Notes: a model not told the origin generated them from the letters alone. 64,000 bases of DNA from Brevibacillus sp. (GCA_017656235.1 JACDOF010000005.1:1-64000), one strand, 5' to 3'. Counted from the stretch's first letter, positions 1 to 8,420 are shown. Program-made: numbers and translations.

Positions 1-1
1 C

Positions 2-79
2 TTCGCTGGTTGGCCACCGCAAGTGAGCGCGAAAAACGCCGCACTCGTGTTCACGCGCAGTCTGACGCCGCTCATCTGA
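2..79 (+). CDS. Possible 3' end of a gene entering from the left
   Basis: An open frame enters the window at base 2 and stops at TGA 77-79, giving about 25 residues ending LVFTRSLTPLI. The lack of any better explanation for the first 80 bases and the ribosome binding site that follows at about 187 make it plausible as the C-terminus of an upstream gene of the same cluster. Twenty-five residues are too few to identify a family. Bases 80-186 hold nothing else that I recognise. Confidence 0.25.
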   Translation, partial: FAGWPPQVSAKNAALVFTRSLTPLI

Positions 80-198
80 GAGAGCGGCAGTGTTCAGACA
101 AAGGGTGTCTGGATAGGGGGAGGCGGCCATTTTCCTTTCCTCACTCCGCGGCCACCCACCAAGTTGAAACAGGGAATCTAACCGGAAGGAGGGCGGAG

Positions 199-1719
199 AT
201 GAAAAAGGGGCTTCGCAGCAGTTGTCTGGCAGTTCTGCTGTTGGCTTGGATGACAGGTACCGGACTTGCAGGGACAGGTTTTGCTGAGCGCCAGGAAAAG
301 GTAGATGTCGTCCTGAAACCGGTAAAGATCCAGGAGAGGATAGGGGTGCCCACGACCGTCATAGCACTGCCGGACCATCCCAGCAATGTGCCGGAGTTAG
401 GAGACGGAGCGGAGAGCGGCGTGGCGCAGCCGGGGGTTCTGCCAGGCAGCGATGTACCGGAGTTAGGAGACGGAGCGGAGAGCGGCGTGGCGCAGCCGGG
501 GATTCTGCCAGGCAGCGATGTGCCGGGAAGCGGTAACACACCGGGAACGGGTGTCCCGGATGGGGGAAAGACAACGGGGTGGTTTGGGCAGGTTTGGGGA
601 GAGGTAACAGATTTTTTCGGGACGGTCGGGCGGGGGATTCTCGTCGGTGCGATTGGCGCCGCAGTGGTCATCGGTCTCGCAGCTGGCGTAGCAGCACTGG
701 TTGGGGCGACCATTGCCGTTCCTGTCATCGCGGCGGGGGTTGCGGCGGGTATGGCATTTGGCGTCGGGTACTCATTTCTTTCCGGTGACGGTTTTCATCT
801 GGGAAAGGGAATTGCATGGGGAGCGATTGGGGCAGGATTCGGCTTAGCCGCAGCGTCTGCCGGAGCGGGAGCGGTCATGCAAAGCGGTTTTCAGTTTATT
901 CGCAGCGGAATGAATCGGCTGTTCACATCTCCGGTTGGCGGATGGACCAGTTCGTTGGCAAGCAAGGGTACGCTATGGTCATTTGGAACGAACATGGCTT
1001 GGAATTCCGGGGTCTATTTCTATGATAACGGGATGTGGCCTGCAAGTCTCGAAGATTGGGGAAGAATTGCTCTCGGAAGTGCTGTTACTGCACTTGCTTT
1101 TGATAAAATCAGCCGTTTTCTTTCCGTTCAACCGATTAAGCAGGCAGCTAAAAATGTTCTCCATGCGATTGTCGGCACAGTGGACGCCATGGTGGCAAAC
1201 TACATTTTGCCGAAAAGAGAACATCAGGTTGGCGGTTACGCCGCCGGGATCATCGGAAGCTTAACCTACAGGGCTCACTGGTTGGGCCGGTTGACGGATA
1301 AAGCGAGAAGGAAGCGGAAGATAGGGACGACTCTGGATGAACTGCGGCTGACCGGGATAAGGCTGCTGACTGCTTTGCCCGGGAGAACATTCAAGGCCAA
1401 GGCCACAAACAGGCAGATTGATAACCTGCATCACGCATCCCCCGAGGACTTCCGCAAAGTGGTGCAGTATTTGCGGGGTCAAAAAGGAGTCATCACCCGT
1501 AACCAAATGATGCGGCTGAAAGAAAACCAACAAAAGTACAACCGTTATCTTTGGATCGAGAAAAGTGCCGATGCAGCAGGAAAGGTTCTCGATAAAACGC
1601 TGGACACGGCGATCAGCAAAGGGCTTGACAAGGCAGGTGTCCATCAACCGCTCAACGAGTTCCTGTTTGAACAAGGACAGGCCGAAGCAGACAAGCCGGT
1701 GAAGGGGAGGCAATCATGA
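199..1719 (+). CDS. Secreted/membrane protein with tandem 22-residue repeats and glycine-alanine-rich hydrophobic core
   Basis: 506 residues from ATG 199, preceded by GGAAGGAGGG at about 185-193; an in-frame extension to base 10 has no ribosome binding site. Residues 1-30 form a signal peptide (MKKGLRSS then a hydrophobic stretch and AG cleavage-like residues). A proline/glycine linker follows with two near-identical 22-residue repeats (VPELGDGAESGVAQPG type, 388-453 and 454-519). Residues ~130-230 are a Gly/Ala-rich hydrophobic region that could form two to four membrane helices, followed by a basic, charged C-terminal half. It overlaps the next gene by ATGA, so the two are translationally coupled. 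I do not recognise a family. The downstream TadG-like gene suggests a surface or pilus-type assembly role, which is inference. The glycine-rich core also resembles pre-toxin regions of polymorphic toxins, but no toxin domain is visible. Confidence 0.75.
   Translation: MKKGLRSSCLAVLLLAWMTGTGLAGTGFAERQEKVDVVLKPVKIQERIGVPTTVIALPDHPSNVPELGDGAESGVAQPGVLPGSDVPELGDGAESGVAQPGILPGSDVPGSGNTPGTGVPDGGKTTGWFGQVWGEVTDFFGTVGRGILVGAIGAAVVIGLAAGVAALVGATIAVPVIAAGVAAGMAFGVGYSFLSGDGFHLGKGIAWGAIGAGFGLAAASAGAGAVMQSGFQFIRSGMNRLFTSPVGGWTSSLASKGTLWSFGTNMAWNSGVYFYDNGMWPASLEDWGRIALGSAVTALAFDKISRFLSVQPIKQAAKNVLHAIVGTVDAMVANYILPKREHQVGGYAAGIIGSLTYRAHWLGRLTDKARRKRKIGTTLDELRLTGIRLLTALPGRTFKAKATNRQIDNLHHASPEDFRKVVQYLRGQKGVITRNQMMRLKENQQKYNRYLWIEKSADAAGKVLDKTLDTAISKGLDKAGVHQPLNEFLFEQGQAEADKPVKGRQS
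388..519 (+). repeat. Two tandem 66-bp coding repeats
   Basis: Bases 388-453 and 454-519 are identical except for two positions (gtg/gta at the first codon and ggggtt/ggggatt in the middle), encoding VPELGDGAESGVAQPG followed by V/I-LPGSD. A degraded third copy starts at 520 (VPGSG). The near identity at synonymous sites indicates recent duplication. The repeats lengthen a linker between signal peptide and core. Confidence 0.85.
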
Positions 1720-1994
1720 TCAGCAGAAAAACCTCGGAACGAATAATGAAATGGAGTGTTTTCCTGTTCACGATATTCATCTGTTTGATCGGGCCCTACC
1801 TGATCAATGAAGTGAAGCTGCCAGCCAAGGTGGTTAACATGATCTACTTCAGTGTGTACGGGGTGTTTATCATCGCCATGTTGCAGGCGGTCGTCTTTGA
1901 TTTTTTTCGGGACGACAAGAAGCAGGGATTGATCGTTGTCGGCTTGAATCTGCTGGCAATACTGGGCTATGTGCTGGTTGAGCACCTGCTCTAG
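1716..1994 (+). CDS. Small integral membrane protein, 92 residues
   Basis: Starts at ATG 1716 inside the stop codon of the preceding gene (ATGA), with GGGGAGG at 1704-1710. About three hydrophobic segments are visible (residues ~12-30, ~42-62 and ~75-90) separated by short charged turns, including a FFRDDKKQ loop. No signal peptide, no cysteines and no recognised family. Coupling to the secreted protein upstream and the TadG-like protein downstream suggests the three work together at the membrane; the function is unknown. Confidence 0.75.
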   Translation: MISRKTSERIMKWSVFLFTIFICLIGPYLINEVKLPAKVVNMIYFSVYGVFIIAMLQAVVFDFFRDDKKQGLIVVGLNLLAILGYVLVEHLL

Positions 1995-2023
1995 GCGGGC
2001 AGTCCGATGGGGAGGGTTTGGTC

Positions 2024-2806
2024 ATGGCACCAGGTATCCGGCAGGCAAAAAAAGCTGACGACCACTTCATCTATAAAGACAAAGGGAGCGGTGAGAATGG
2101 GAATATCACCATTTTTGCACTGTTTCTATTGATGGCAGCGATCAGCGGAACCCTCTACCTCGCCTACTATTACAGTGGTTTTGTTTCGATCCGGCAGGCC
2201 CAAAATGCAGCAGACAGTGCTGCATTGGCTGCCGGCCAGGAATTGCGGGACCAGTTCGTCACCAAAATGAAGCAAAAAACGATGGAGACGATGCACCATT
2301 TCAAGAGAAAGATACGAGATGAGGCAGAAGCATGTGAGGCGAGCAGAAACGAAAACAGTCCGCCTTGTCCAACAGAAACTGATCTGATCAAGCTGTACAT
2401 CAAAGATCCCGAACTGAAGCACCTCCTCATTGCAAACCGTTACCACAACCCCGAGCACTGGCTGCTCGTCGTGAATGAAGAGCACTTCCGCCAGGACTAT
2501 ACGAAAGAGCAAAACGGCGATGTGCTGTATGATGCATTCGTGCAAAGTCAACGAGCCATCCAAACAGCCGCGCGGAAGGCCGCAGCCAAAAACGGCGGAG
2601 AGCGGCAGATGACGATCAGGTTTCCCGTGGATGGCCTGCCCACGGTGGAAGTGATCAGCGTCAAAACGATGAGTCACTCCAGGCTGGACGACAGCGATCC
2701 TGCCCGTATCAGGGCGAGGGCAGCCGCCGGCGTAGATGCTCCGTTTGACGTAGATGTCTCCAACAAAATCTCCAAAACACTGAGAGTAAACTGGCCGCCG
2801 CCATAG
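2024..2806 (+). CDS. TadE/TadG-like membrane-anchored protein
   Basis: 260 residues. ATG 2024 is preferred because GGAGGG at 2011-2016 sits 7 bases upstream; TTG 2018 is only one base from it. After ~28 polar residues there is one hydrophobic helix (GNITIFALFLLMAAISGTLY) followed by the QAQNAADSAALAAG segment typical of the TadG/TadE-like N-terminal region of Flp/Tad pilus-associated pseudopilins. The rest is a hydrophilic, extracytoplasmic domain with two cysteines (CEASRNENSPPC) that could form a disulfide. TadG-like proteins are linked to Tad pilus loci, but no TadA, TadB/C or prepilin gene is in the window, so a pilus role is only possible. It is the last gene before a terminator. Confidence 0.7.
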   Translation: MAPGIRQAKKADDHFIYKDKGSGENGNITIFALFLLMAAISGTLYLAYYYSGFVSIRQAQNAADSAALAAGQELRDQFVTKMKQKTMETMHHFKRKIRDEAEACEASRNENSPPCPTETDLIKLYIKDPELKHLLIANRYHNPEHWLLVVNEEHFRQDYTKEQNGDVLYDAFVQSQRAIQTAARKAAAKNGGERQMTIRFPVDGLPTVEVISVKTMSHSRLDDSDPARIRARAAAGVDAPFDVDVSNKISKTLRVNWPPP

Positions 2807-2820
2807 GAGCAGGCCAGTTT
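2788..2820 (+). terminator. Rho-independent terminator of the TadG-like cluster
   Basis: AAACTGGCC (2788-2796) and GGCCAGTTT (2812-2820) form a perfect 9-bp stem with a 15-base loop, followed by TCTTATT. The 5' arm lies inside the last codons and the stop codon is in the loop. Confidence 0.8.
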
Positions 2821-2951
2821 TCTTATTCGTTTTCGTGTCAAAAACCGAGCCTCTGGCCTGGTGTCAAATCGAGTTCCGCTGCTGTTGACAGTCTCGTGGT
2901 GAAGCAGGGATTTCGCCGCCAGCAAGAGCCCCTTCTTGTGTCATTCCACTC

Positions 2952-3002
2952 TTGACGGTGAGATTTCCAAACGTTACAATATTTTTGTACTGACCAGTCA
3001 GT
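2952..3002 (+). promoter_or_regulatory. Promoter and palindromic operator of the TetR gene
   Basis: TTGACG (2952-2957), 17-base spacer, TACAAT (2975-2980) is a near-consensus sigma-A promoter. Beginning 8 bases after the -10, ACTGAC-CA-GTCAGT (2989-3002) is a perfect 6-2-6 inverted repeat covering the expected start of transcription. The position and its proximity to the TetR gene suggest autorepression, with the efflux genes co-regulated. Confidence 0.75.
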
Positions 3003-3038
3003 TCAAAAGTTAAGGCCTGGGGACAAGGAGGAAAAGCG

Positions 3039-3620
3039 ATGTCTCTTTCCAAAAAAGAACAAATTTCGCAGGGGGCACTGCGGGCGTTTGCGCAGTATGG
3101 GTACAGTGAGACGACGATGGACTCGATTGCCGATGTCGCACAAGTGGCCAAAGGTACCTTGTACTACCATTTCAAGACAAAAGAAGAGCTGTTTTACCAC
3201 GTTAACCGAAAAGGAGTGGAGCTGCTGATCGATAGCGTCACCAATGCCATGCAGGATGCCAGCCGGCCGGTTCATGAGCGGATGCTTGGCGTTCTCGATG
3301 AGCACCTGCGCTTTTTCTCGGAGCATCAGGAGTTTTGCCTGCTGTTGTTAAGTTACACCTCGGGAGATCTGCAGCGGGATCAAATGGTACGGACGCTGTT
3401 GGCCGATTATTTTGCGACAGTGGAAAAGTTCCTCGCTGAACTTAAGCGACAAGGTGTGATCAATCCTGCGCTTGAGGTGCAGACATTGGCTTCTGCCCTG
3501 TTTGGGATGGTTGGATTTACTGTCCTGCGCAAGATGTTCCGCGGAGAGCCGCTGTATACGGAAGAGACTCGCGCCACCTTGATCTCCCTTTGCAAGGGGG
3601 CCTTGGCGATTGAGGGATGA
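3039..3620 (+). CDS. TetR/AcrR family transcriptional regulator
   Basis: 193 residues with GGAGG at about 3028-3032. Residues ~5-55 form the TetR helix-turn-helix: the segment SETTMDSIADVAQVAKGTLYYHF is the characteristic recognition region (ttMdsIA..a.vakGTlYyhFktKeeL). The C-terminal ~130 residues are an all-helical ligand-binding/dimerisation domain with no family signature visible to me. A 6-2-6 palindrome at its own promoter is the likely operator. It is followed directly by a HlyD-like adaptor and an ABC-2 permease, the usual arrangement for a drug- or lipid-responsive efflux repressor. Confidence 0.9.
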   Translation: MSLSKKEQISQGALRAFAQYGYSETTMDSIADVAQVAKGTLYYHFKTKEELFYHVNRKGVELLIDSVTNAMQDASRPVHERMLGVLDEHLRFFSEHQEFCLLLLSYTSGDLQRDQMVRTLLADYFATVEKFLAELKRQGVINPALEVQTLASALFGMVGFTVLRKMFRGEPLYTEETRATLISLCKGALAIEG

Positions 3621-3673
3621 CGGAAGGTCGTCCCCCGGCAGCAGGAAGACAGAGAAGAAAGGAGAGACCATCG

Positions 3674-4864
3674 ATGAAGAAGAGCGTGTGGCTGGGTGTT
3701 TGTGGATTTGTATTGGCGATAAGTGTATTGACCGCGTATCTGTTGGTACCGGGAGTGAACGGTGCGGCTGGCGGAGAAACGGGCAAAGTGCTGGCCGGTG
3801 TGATTGAAGGAACAGAGGTTGACCTTGCTTTTAAAATAGGGGGCTCGATTGCGGAACTCCATGTGAAAGAGGGCGACACGGTAGAGGCTGGTCAACTGCT
3901 GGCCACGTTGTCCAATGAAGAGCTTATGGCCAAGCGGGAACAGGCGGTGGCAGCCTATGAATTGGCCAAAGTCAAGCTGGAGCAGGCGGAAAAGGGAGTT
4001 GCCGTTACCAGCAGCACCAGCGATGCACAGGTGGAACAGGCCAGAGCGGCTGTTGAGGCGGCGCGTGCCCAATATGAGGCGAACAAAAACGGTGCACGTT
4101 CCGAGGAAATCAGTCAGCTGAATGCCAAACTGGCGGCAGCCCAAACGGCTGAGCAGACGGCCAAGAGCAACTATACGCGGATGCAGCAGCTCTTCGCCGA
4201 AGGAGCTGTGCCGCAGGTAAAGGTGGAAGAAGCGCAGCTGCAATACGAGAAAGCAGCGGCTGAACTGGCCGCGATCAATGAGCAGCTGCACATGGCCAAA
4301 AGCGGCGCACGCAAGGAACAGCTGGACGCGCTCAAGGCACAACTTGATCAGGCTGTGGCCGCCTACAATCAGGCAGTGGCAGCACGCGGTCAGGTTGGTA
4401 TCAAACAGTCGGACGTGCAGTCTGCCAAAGTGGCGGTCCAGCAGGCCAAAGGGGCGTTGGCAGAAGTGGAGGCTCATCTGAACAATACCAAGTTAATTGC
4501 ACCGATCTCCGGCTTAGTCAAATCGGTCCATGTGCACAAAGGAGAGTTGGTCGCTCAGGGGTATACGGTTGTTACGCTGCAGGCCCAGGATGAGCTGTTT
4601 GCCAAGTTTTACGTCAGCGAGAATGAGCTGTCCGGGTTGGAGGTAGGACAAAGCGTCCGTCTGTTTGTGCCCGCCATGGATCGGGAAGTAGAGGGCAGGG
4701 TCAGCGTAATCGCTCCGGCTGCCGACTTTGCTGTGCAAAAAGCGACACAGGCTCTGGGCGATCGGGACATTCGTTCGTTTCAGGTACGAATTGATTTGGC
4801 GGGGGAATCGATTCGTCCCGGCCTTTCGGTTGAATGGCGGATCGAAGGGGCGGACGAAAAGTGA
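3674..4864 (+). CDS. HlyD/MFP-family efflux adaptor (YhiI/YbhG-like)
   Basis: 396 residues from ATG 3674, preceded by AAAGGAGAG; an upstream in-frame ATG at 3617 overlaps the regulator and lacks a good site. One N-terminal membrane anchor (residues ~5-25), then a biotinyl-lipoyl-like half-motif (GSIAELHVKEGDTVEAGQLLATL), a long alpha-helical coiled coil rich in Ala/Gln/Glu (residues ~75-225), the second lipoyl half (KLIAPISGLVKSVHVHKGELV), and a beta-barrel region. This is the classic membrane fusion protein order. In Gram-positives such proteins act as extracytoplasmic adaptors for ABC-2 exporters. It overlaps the permease gene by GTGA and follows the TetR gene by about 50 bases, so the three form one operon. 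Confidence 0.88.
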   Translation: MKKSVWLGVCGFVLAISVLTAYLLVPGVNGAAGGETGKVLAGVIEGTEVDLAFKIGGSIAELHVKEGDTVEAGQLLATLSNEELMAKREQAVAAYELAKVKLEQAEKGVAVTSSTSDAQVEQARAAVEAARAQYEANKNGARSEEISQLNAKLAAAQTAEQTAKSNYTRMQQLFAEGAVPQVKVEEAQLQYEKAAAELAAINEQLHMAKSGARKEQLDALKAQLDQAVAAYNQAVAARGQVGIKQSDVQSAKVAVQQAKGALAEVEAHLNNTKLIAPISGLVKSVHVHKGELVAQGYTVVTLQAQDELFAKFYVSENELSGLEVGQSVRLFVPAMDREVEGRVSVIAPAADFAVQKATQALGDRDIRSFQVRIDLAGESIRPGLSVEWRIEGADEK

Positions 4865-6039
4865 ACAAGATGGTTCGGTTGTTTGAGCGGGAGTGGCAGT
4901 TTATCTTTTCCAACAAGACAGTTCTGATGATTTTGTTGGTGGTCCCCGTCGCGTACTTTACGCTGTTTGGCTTTTTGTACAGTGAGAAAAGAGTGATGGA
5001 ACTGCCGACGGTGATTGTCGATGCCGACCAGACCGAGTTGAGCCGGGAACTAATCCGTGCGTTTGATGTCAATCAGACGTTTGCCGTCACCGATGTGGTG
5101 CCGACGGAAGAGGCGGCGCTGGATGCGATTGATCGGGGGGAAGCGGCGGTCAGCGTGGTGATACCGGAAGGAATGACCGATCGGGTCAAGACGGGGAAGT
5201 CGGCGGAAGTGCTGACTGTGATTGACGGCAGCAACATGCTTGTTTCCAATACAGCCGTACGTGCCGCCAATGCGGTGATTAAAAGCGTGTCTGCAGGTGT
5301 GACGCTGGCTAAACTGGAAGCGCAGGGAAGCTGGGGCGAAGAGGGAAAAATCCTCTTTACCGGGCTGGATTACCGCTACCGTGTGCTCTACAACCCGACG
5401 TTTAGCTATCTGTCCTTTATGGTCTACGGTCTAGGGGGAGCCGTCCTGCAGCAGTGCCTCTTTCTTGGTGTGGCGCTGGCCGTGGCCCGTGAGAAGGAGG
5501 CGGGAACATGGCAGAATACGCTGCAGCAGTACAGTTTTTGGCAGCTGCTGGCAGGAAAGGTAAGTCCCTATCTGATTCTGGGAACGTTTAATCTGGTACT
5601 GACCTTCTCCGTTGTGTTGAAGGGCTTTGGCGTTCCATACTATGGAGACATGATCCACCTGCTTCTGGTGGGTACGCTGTTTAACCTGACCGTGCTGGCA
5701 ATCGGTTTTGCCATCTCCTTTTTCTCCGCAAACCAGCTTCAAGCGACGGAGATTGCCATGCTGATCGCCGTACCTTCGTTCCTGTTGTCCGGCTATACCT
5801 GGCCGCTGTCGGCGATGCCGGAAGCCATTGCGGCCATCGGGAAATCGCTGCCGCTCACATACTTCCTGCACGCTGTGCGGGAGGTGCTGGAGAAGGGACA
5901 CGGGCTTGGCTACATCAGACATGATCTGCTTGTACTTGGCTTGATGACCGTAATGGGACTGTTTGCCGCTTATCTGTTGTATCTCTGGCAGGCAGGAAAG
6001 AAAGCCGACGACGCAGCGGAAGGGGCGCAGGCGGCATAG
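4861..6039 (+). CDS. ABC-2 type transporter permease (YhiI/YbhR-linked class)
   Basis: 392 residues. The start is GTG 4861 overlapping the adaptor's stop, with AAGGGGCGGA about 8 bases upstream; ATG 4870 is an alternative. One N-terminal membrane helix (residues ~22-42), a ~150-residue extracytoplasmic domain, then five or so C-terminal helices including the conserved segment NPTFSYLSFMVYGLGGAVLQQ and PSFLLSGYTWPLSAMP. This is the ABC2_membrane_3 topology of YbhS/YhhJ-type exporters. It should pair with a nucleotide-binding protein, yet none is present: the next gene is on the other strand. The ATPase may be encoded elsewhere. Confidence 0.85.
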   Translation: MNKMVRLFEREWQFIFSNKTVLMILLVVPVAYFTLFGFLYSEKRVMELPTVIVDADQTELSRELIRAFDVNQTFAVTDVVPTEEAALDAIDRGEAAVSVVIPEGMTDRVKTGKSAEVLTVIDGSNMLVSNTAVRAANAVIKSVSAGVTLAKLEAQGSWGEEGKILFTGLDYRYRVLYNPTFSYLSFMVYGLGGAVLQQCLFLGVALAVAREKEAGTWQNTLQQYSFWQLLAGKVSPYLILGTFNLVLTFSVVLKGFGVPYYGDMIHLLLVGTLFNLTVLAIGFAISFFSANQLQATEIAMLIAVPSFLLSGYTWPLSAMPEAIAAIGKSLPLTYFLHAVREVLEKGHGLGYIRHDLLVLGLMTVMGLFAAYLLYLWQAGKKADDAAEGAQAA

Positions 6040-6208
6040 GAGCGTGGTCTATAGCGGAAAAGGACATGCGTCACACTCGCTTCAGCAGTACCATCATAGC
6101 ATGATGGCGGGGATGATCGAAGAGAGAACCGGCATGCCGTCTCGCTGGGGCGCCAGAGCCCGCAGCCCCTTTCTGAGTACGATACACTGAAGAAGGGTGA
6201 GAGGGCGG
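6040..6208. other. Convergent intergenic region
   Basis: About 170 bases between the permease and the convergent sugar-isomerase gene. GGGTGAGA (6195-6202) and TCTCACCC (6223-6230) form an 8-bp stem spanning the end of the minus-strand gene, with TTCTTC following on that strand. It may be a weak terminator. Nothing else was seen. Confidence 0.35.
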
Positions 6209-7177
6209 TTATACCCACCACATCTCACCCAGCGGTTCCCGGATCAGGACCTGCTGCAAGTTCTGAACGGCCTTGGTAAATCCTTCGTCTACGGACATCA
6301 AGCCGTCTTCGTGTTCGATACTGACCACGTAATCGTACCCAACGAGACGAAGCGCACTGATGATGTCGGCCCATGTCTTGAGATCGTGGCCGTAGCCGAC
6401 CGTGCGGAACTGCCATGCCCGATCCGCCATCAGGGTGTACGACTGCATGTCGGTGACCCCGTGTTTGTTCACGTTAATCGGATCAATCGCGGTGTCCTTG
6501 GCATGGAAGTGATGAATGGCTCCGGCACTGCCCAGGATTTTAACAGCTTCAACCGGGTCGATGCCCTGCCACCACATGTGACTGGGGTCAAGATTGGCCC
6601 CCAACGCTTCGCCGGTTGCTTCCCTGAGCCGCAGCAGTGTGGCCGGAGTGTGTACGGAAAAACCGCCGTGGAGTTCCAGGCCAATCTTGACGTGATGTTC
6701 ACGGGCAAACTGTTCCATTTCCCGCCAGTAGGGGATCAGTTTGTGCTCCCATTGCCAGGCGAGAATTTCCTGGTAGTCGTGCGGCCAAGGGGCTACGGGC
6801 CAGTTGGGATACTTGGCCTCCTCATGGTCGCCGGGGCAGCCGGAGAAGGTGTTGACAACGGGGACCTCCAGTTTTTCCGCCAGCAGCACTGTCTGGATAA
6901 AGACGTCGTGATAGGCCTGGGCAATCTGCTTTTGCGGGTGGAGCGGGTTGCCGTGACAGCTCAAGGCACTGATCGTCAACCCTCTTTTGGCTACAGCTTC
7001 CTTAAAGGCACGCAGTTTGCCGCTGTCGGCCATCAGCTCCCGGGGATTGCAGTGGGCGTCTCCCGGATAGCCGCCTGTACCAATCTCCACCGCTTCCAAT
7101 CCTTTTTCTGCCACGTAATCCAGCATCTCTTCCCACGGCTTTTGTGCAAACAGTACGGTAAACACGCCTAACTTCAT
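6209..7177 (-). CDS. Sugar phosphate isomerase/epimerase (xylose-isomerase-like TIM barrel)
   Basis: 322 residues from ATG 7177, with GGGAGGTG 7-8 bases upstream. The start MKLGVFTVLFAQKPWEEMLDYVAEKGLEAVEIGTGG and motifs ISALSCHGNPLHP, IGLELHGGFSVHTP, LGANLDPSHMWWQGIDP, HFHAKD and SIEHED identify an AP-endonuclease-2-fold protein of the IolE/IolH-like isomerase group. The conserved Glu/Asp/His residues at strand ends (E in GLELHGG, D in NLDPSH, H in HFHAKD, E in SIEHED) would bind a divalent metal. Known members interconvert keto-sugars or inositol derivatives. It is divergent from the LacI gene, with its own promoter and operator, so it very likely belongs to the same carbohydrate regulon. 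The substrate is unknown. Confidence 0.88.
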   Translation of the reverse strand: MKLGVFTVLFAQKPWEEMLDYVAEKGLEAVEIGTGGYPGDAHCNPRELMADSGKLRAFKEAVAKRGLTISALSCHGNPLHPQKQIAQAYHDVFIQTVLLAEKLEVPVVNTFSGCPGDHEEAKYPNWPVAPWPHDYQEILAWQWEHKLIPYWREMEQFAREHHVKIGLELHGGFSVHTPATLLRLREATGEALGANLDPSHMWWQGIDPVEAVKILGSAGAIHHFHAKDTAIDPINVNKHGVTDMQSYTLMADRAWQFRTVGYGHDLKTWADIISALRLVGYDYVVSIEHEDGLMSVDEGFTKAVQNLQQVLIREPLGEMWWV

Positions 7178-7212
7178 GACCGCACCTCCCAAAAAAGTAG
7201 TTGCATTTTTGG

Positions 7213-7263
7213 ATGTAATCCATTACATTCGTAATTGTAGATCATTTTCGAAAATACAGTCAA
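7213..7263 (-). promoter_or_regulatory. Promoter and LacI-type operator of the isomerase gene
   Basis: On the minus strand TTGACT (plus 7258-7263), 18-base spacer and TACAAT (plus 7234-7239) form a good promoter. Just downstream lies the inverted repeat ATGTAAT-CC-ATTACAT (7213-7228), related to the TGTAATCGATTACA sites at 7359 and 8421. Binding there would block transcription start. Confidence 0.75.
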
Positions 7264-7322
7264 CAGGAGGTTTGGGCAAACAGGGTGTCCCGTTATTACC
7301 CGGCTTGTTCTCAGGTTTGCAC

Positions 7323-7370
7323 TTGACGCATCAGCCGGATCGTATTACGTTATTTACCGTAATCGATTAC
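7323..7370 (+). promoter_or_regulatory. Promoter region and operator of the lacI-family gene
   Basis: TTGACG (7323-7328) is a -35 candidate with a weak -10 near 7343-7351 (TATTACGTT). GTAATCGATTAC (7359-7370) is a perfect 12-bp palindrome with the central CG typical of LacI-family operators, located in the leader 27 bases before the gene. This suggests autorepression. Confidence 0.65.
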
Positions 7371-7396
7371 AACTCATAAAGGAAGTAGAACTGTCG

Positions 7397-8389
7397 ATGA
7401 TCACAATCCAACAAGTGGCGAAAGAAGCAGGGGTATCTGTGGCAACCGTGTCCCGGGTCTTGAACAAACACCCGTCCGTCTCACTGAAGACCCGTCTGAA
7501 AGTGGAGAGCGTCATCCAGCGGCTGCAGTACGAGCCCAACATGCTCGGCCGCAACCTGCGCATCTCGCAGAGCAGAATGCTGCTGATCCTCGTGCCCAGC
7601 ATCTCCAATCCGTTTTACTCCAAGATTGTGCAGGGGATCGAGGACGTTGCCCGCAAACACAACTACAACATTCTGCTCTGCACGACTGACACGGACATCG
7701 AGCGGGAAAAAATCTACTTCGATCTGGTCAAACACAAGCTGGCCGACGGGGTGATCTCGATGGACCCGGCTGTCGATTGGGACGATCTGATCGGGGAGGG
7801 CCGGAACTATCCGGTAATCCAGTGCTGTGAGTACAGTGAAAATTCGCAAATTCCCTACGTTTCCATTGACAACCGGATGGCTGCGTACAAAGCGGTGAAG
7901 CATCTCATTACCCTCGGTCACCGGAAGATCGCGATGATCAACTCCGACCCGCGGTTTTTGTATGCCCGGCTTCGGAAGGAGGGCTACCTGAAAGCCCTGG
8001 AGGAGTACGGAATTCCGTACCGCGAAGAGTGGAGCATCCACACCGATCTGGGATTCGAGAGCGGACAGCGGGCGATGCGCGCCTTTTTGGCTCAGGAGGA
8101 CAAACCAACTGCCGTGTTCTGCGTCTCTGATACGCTGGCAATTGGCGCGCTTAAAGGGATCAAGGAAGAGGGGCTGCGGGTGCCGCAGGACATCGCCGTG
8201 GTGGGATTTGACAACATCCAGTTTGCCAGCATGATGAACCCCACCCTGACCACGGTGGCCCAGCCCATGTATGAGATGGGCTGTGAAGCAGCGAGAATGC
8301 TGATTCACAAGCTGAATCATCCGGATGATCCCCTGCGCAGTGTCATTCTTGACCATGAATTAATCATCCGGGAATCGACGATGGGATAG
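7397..8389 (+). CDS. LacI family transcriptional regulator
   Basis: 330 residues. The N-terminal helix-turn-helix reads ITIQQVAKEAGVSVATVSRVLNKHPSVS, followed by the hinge (YEPNMLGRNLR), then a periplasmic-binding-like effector domain with ILVPSISNPFYSKIVQGIEDVA and VVGFDNIQFASMMNPTLTTV. The family represses carbohydrate genes and is released by a sugar or sugar phosphate. Three matching palindromes lie in front of this gene, the divergent isomerase and the downstream transporter operon, so it is the probable local regulator. It reads in the same direction as the transporter but is separated by about 100 bases holding an operator. Confidence 0.92.
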   Translation: MITIQQVAKEAGVSVATVSRVLNKHPSVSLKTRLKVESVIQRLQYEPNMLGRNLRISQSRMLLILVPSISNPFYSKIVQGIEDVARKHNYNILLCTTDTDIEREKIYFDLVKHKLADGVISMDPAVDWDDLIGEGRNYPVIQCCEYSENSQIPYVSIDNRMAAYKAVKHLITLGHRKIAMINSDPRFLYARLRKEGYLKALEEYGIPYREEWSIHTDLGFESGQRAMRAFLAQEDKPTAVFCVSDTLAIGALKGIKEEGLRVPQDIAVVGFDNIQFASMMNPTLTTVAQPMYEMGCEAARMLIHKLNHPDDPLRSVILDHELIIRESTMG

Positions 8390-8420
8390 GGCGCCCATGG
8401 GGTGCATATCCCGGCCTCTA

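Noticed and set aside
3407-4477. 356-codon minus-strand frame opposite TetR and HlyD genes
   Set aside because: No recognisable motifs, no ribosome site, and the opposite strand encodes well-defined proteins.
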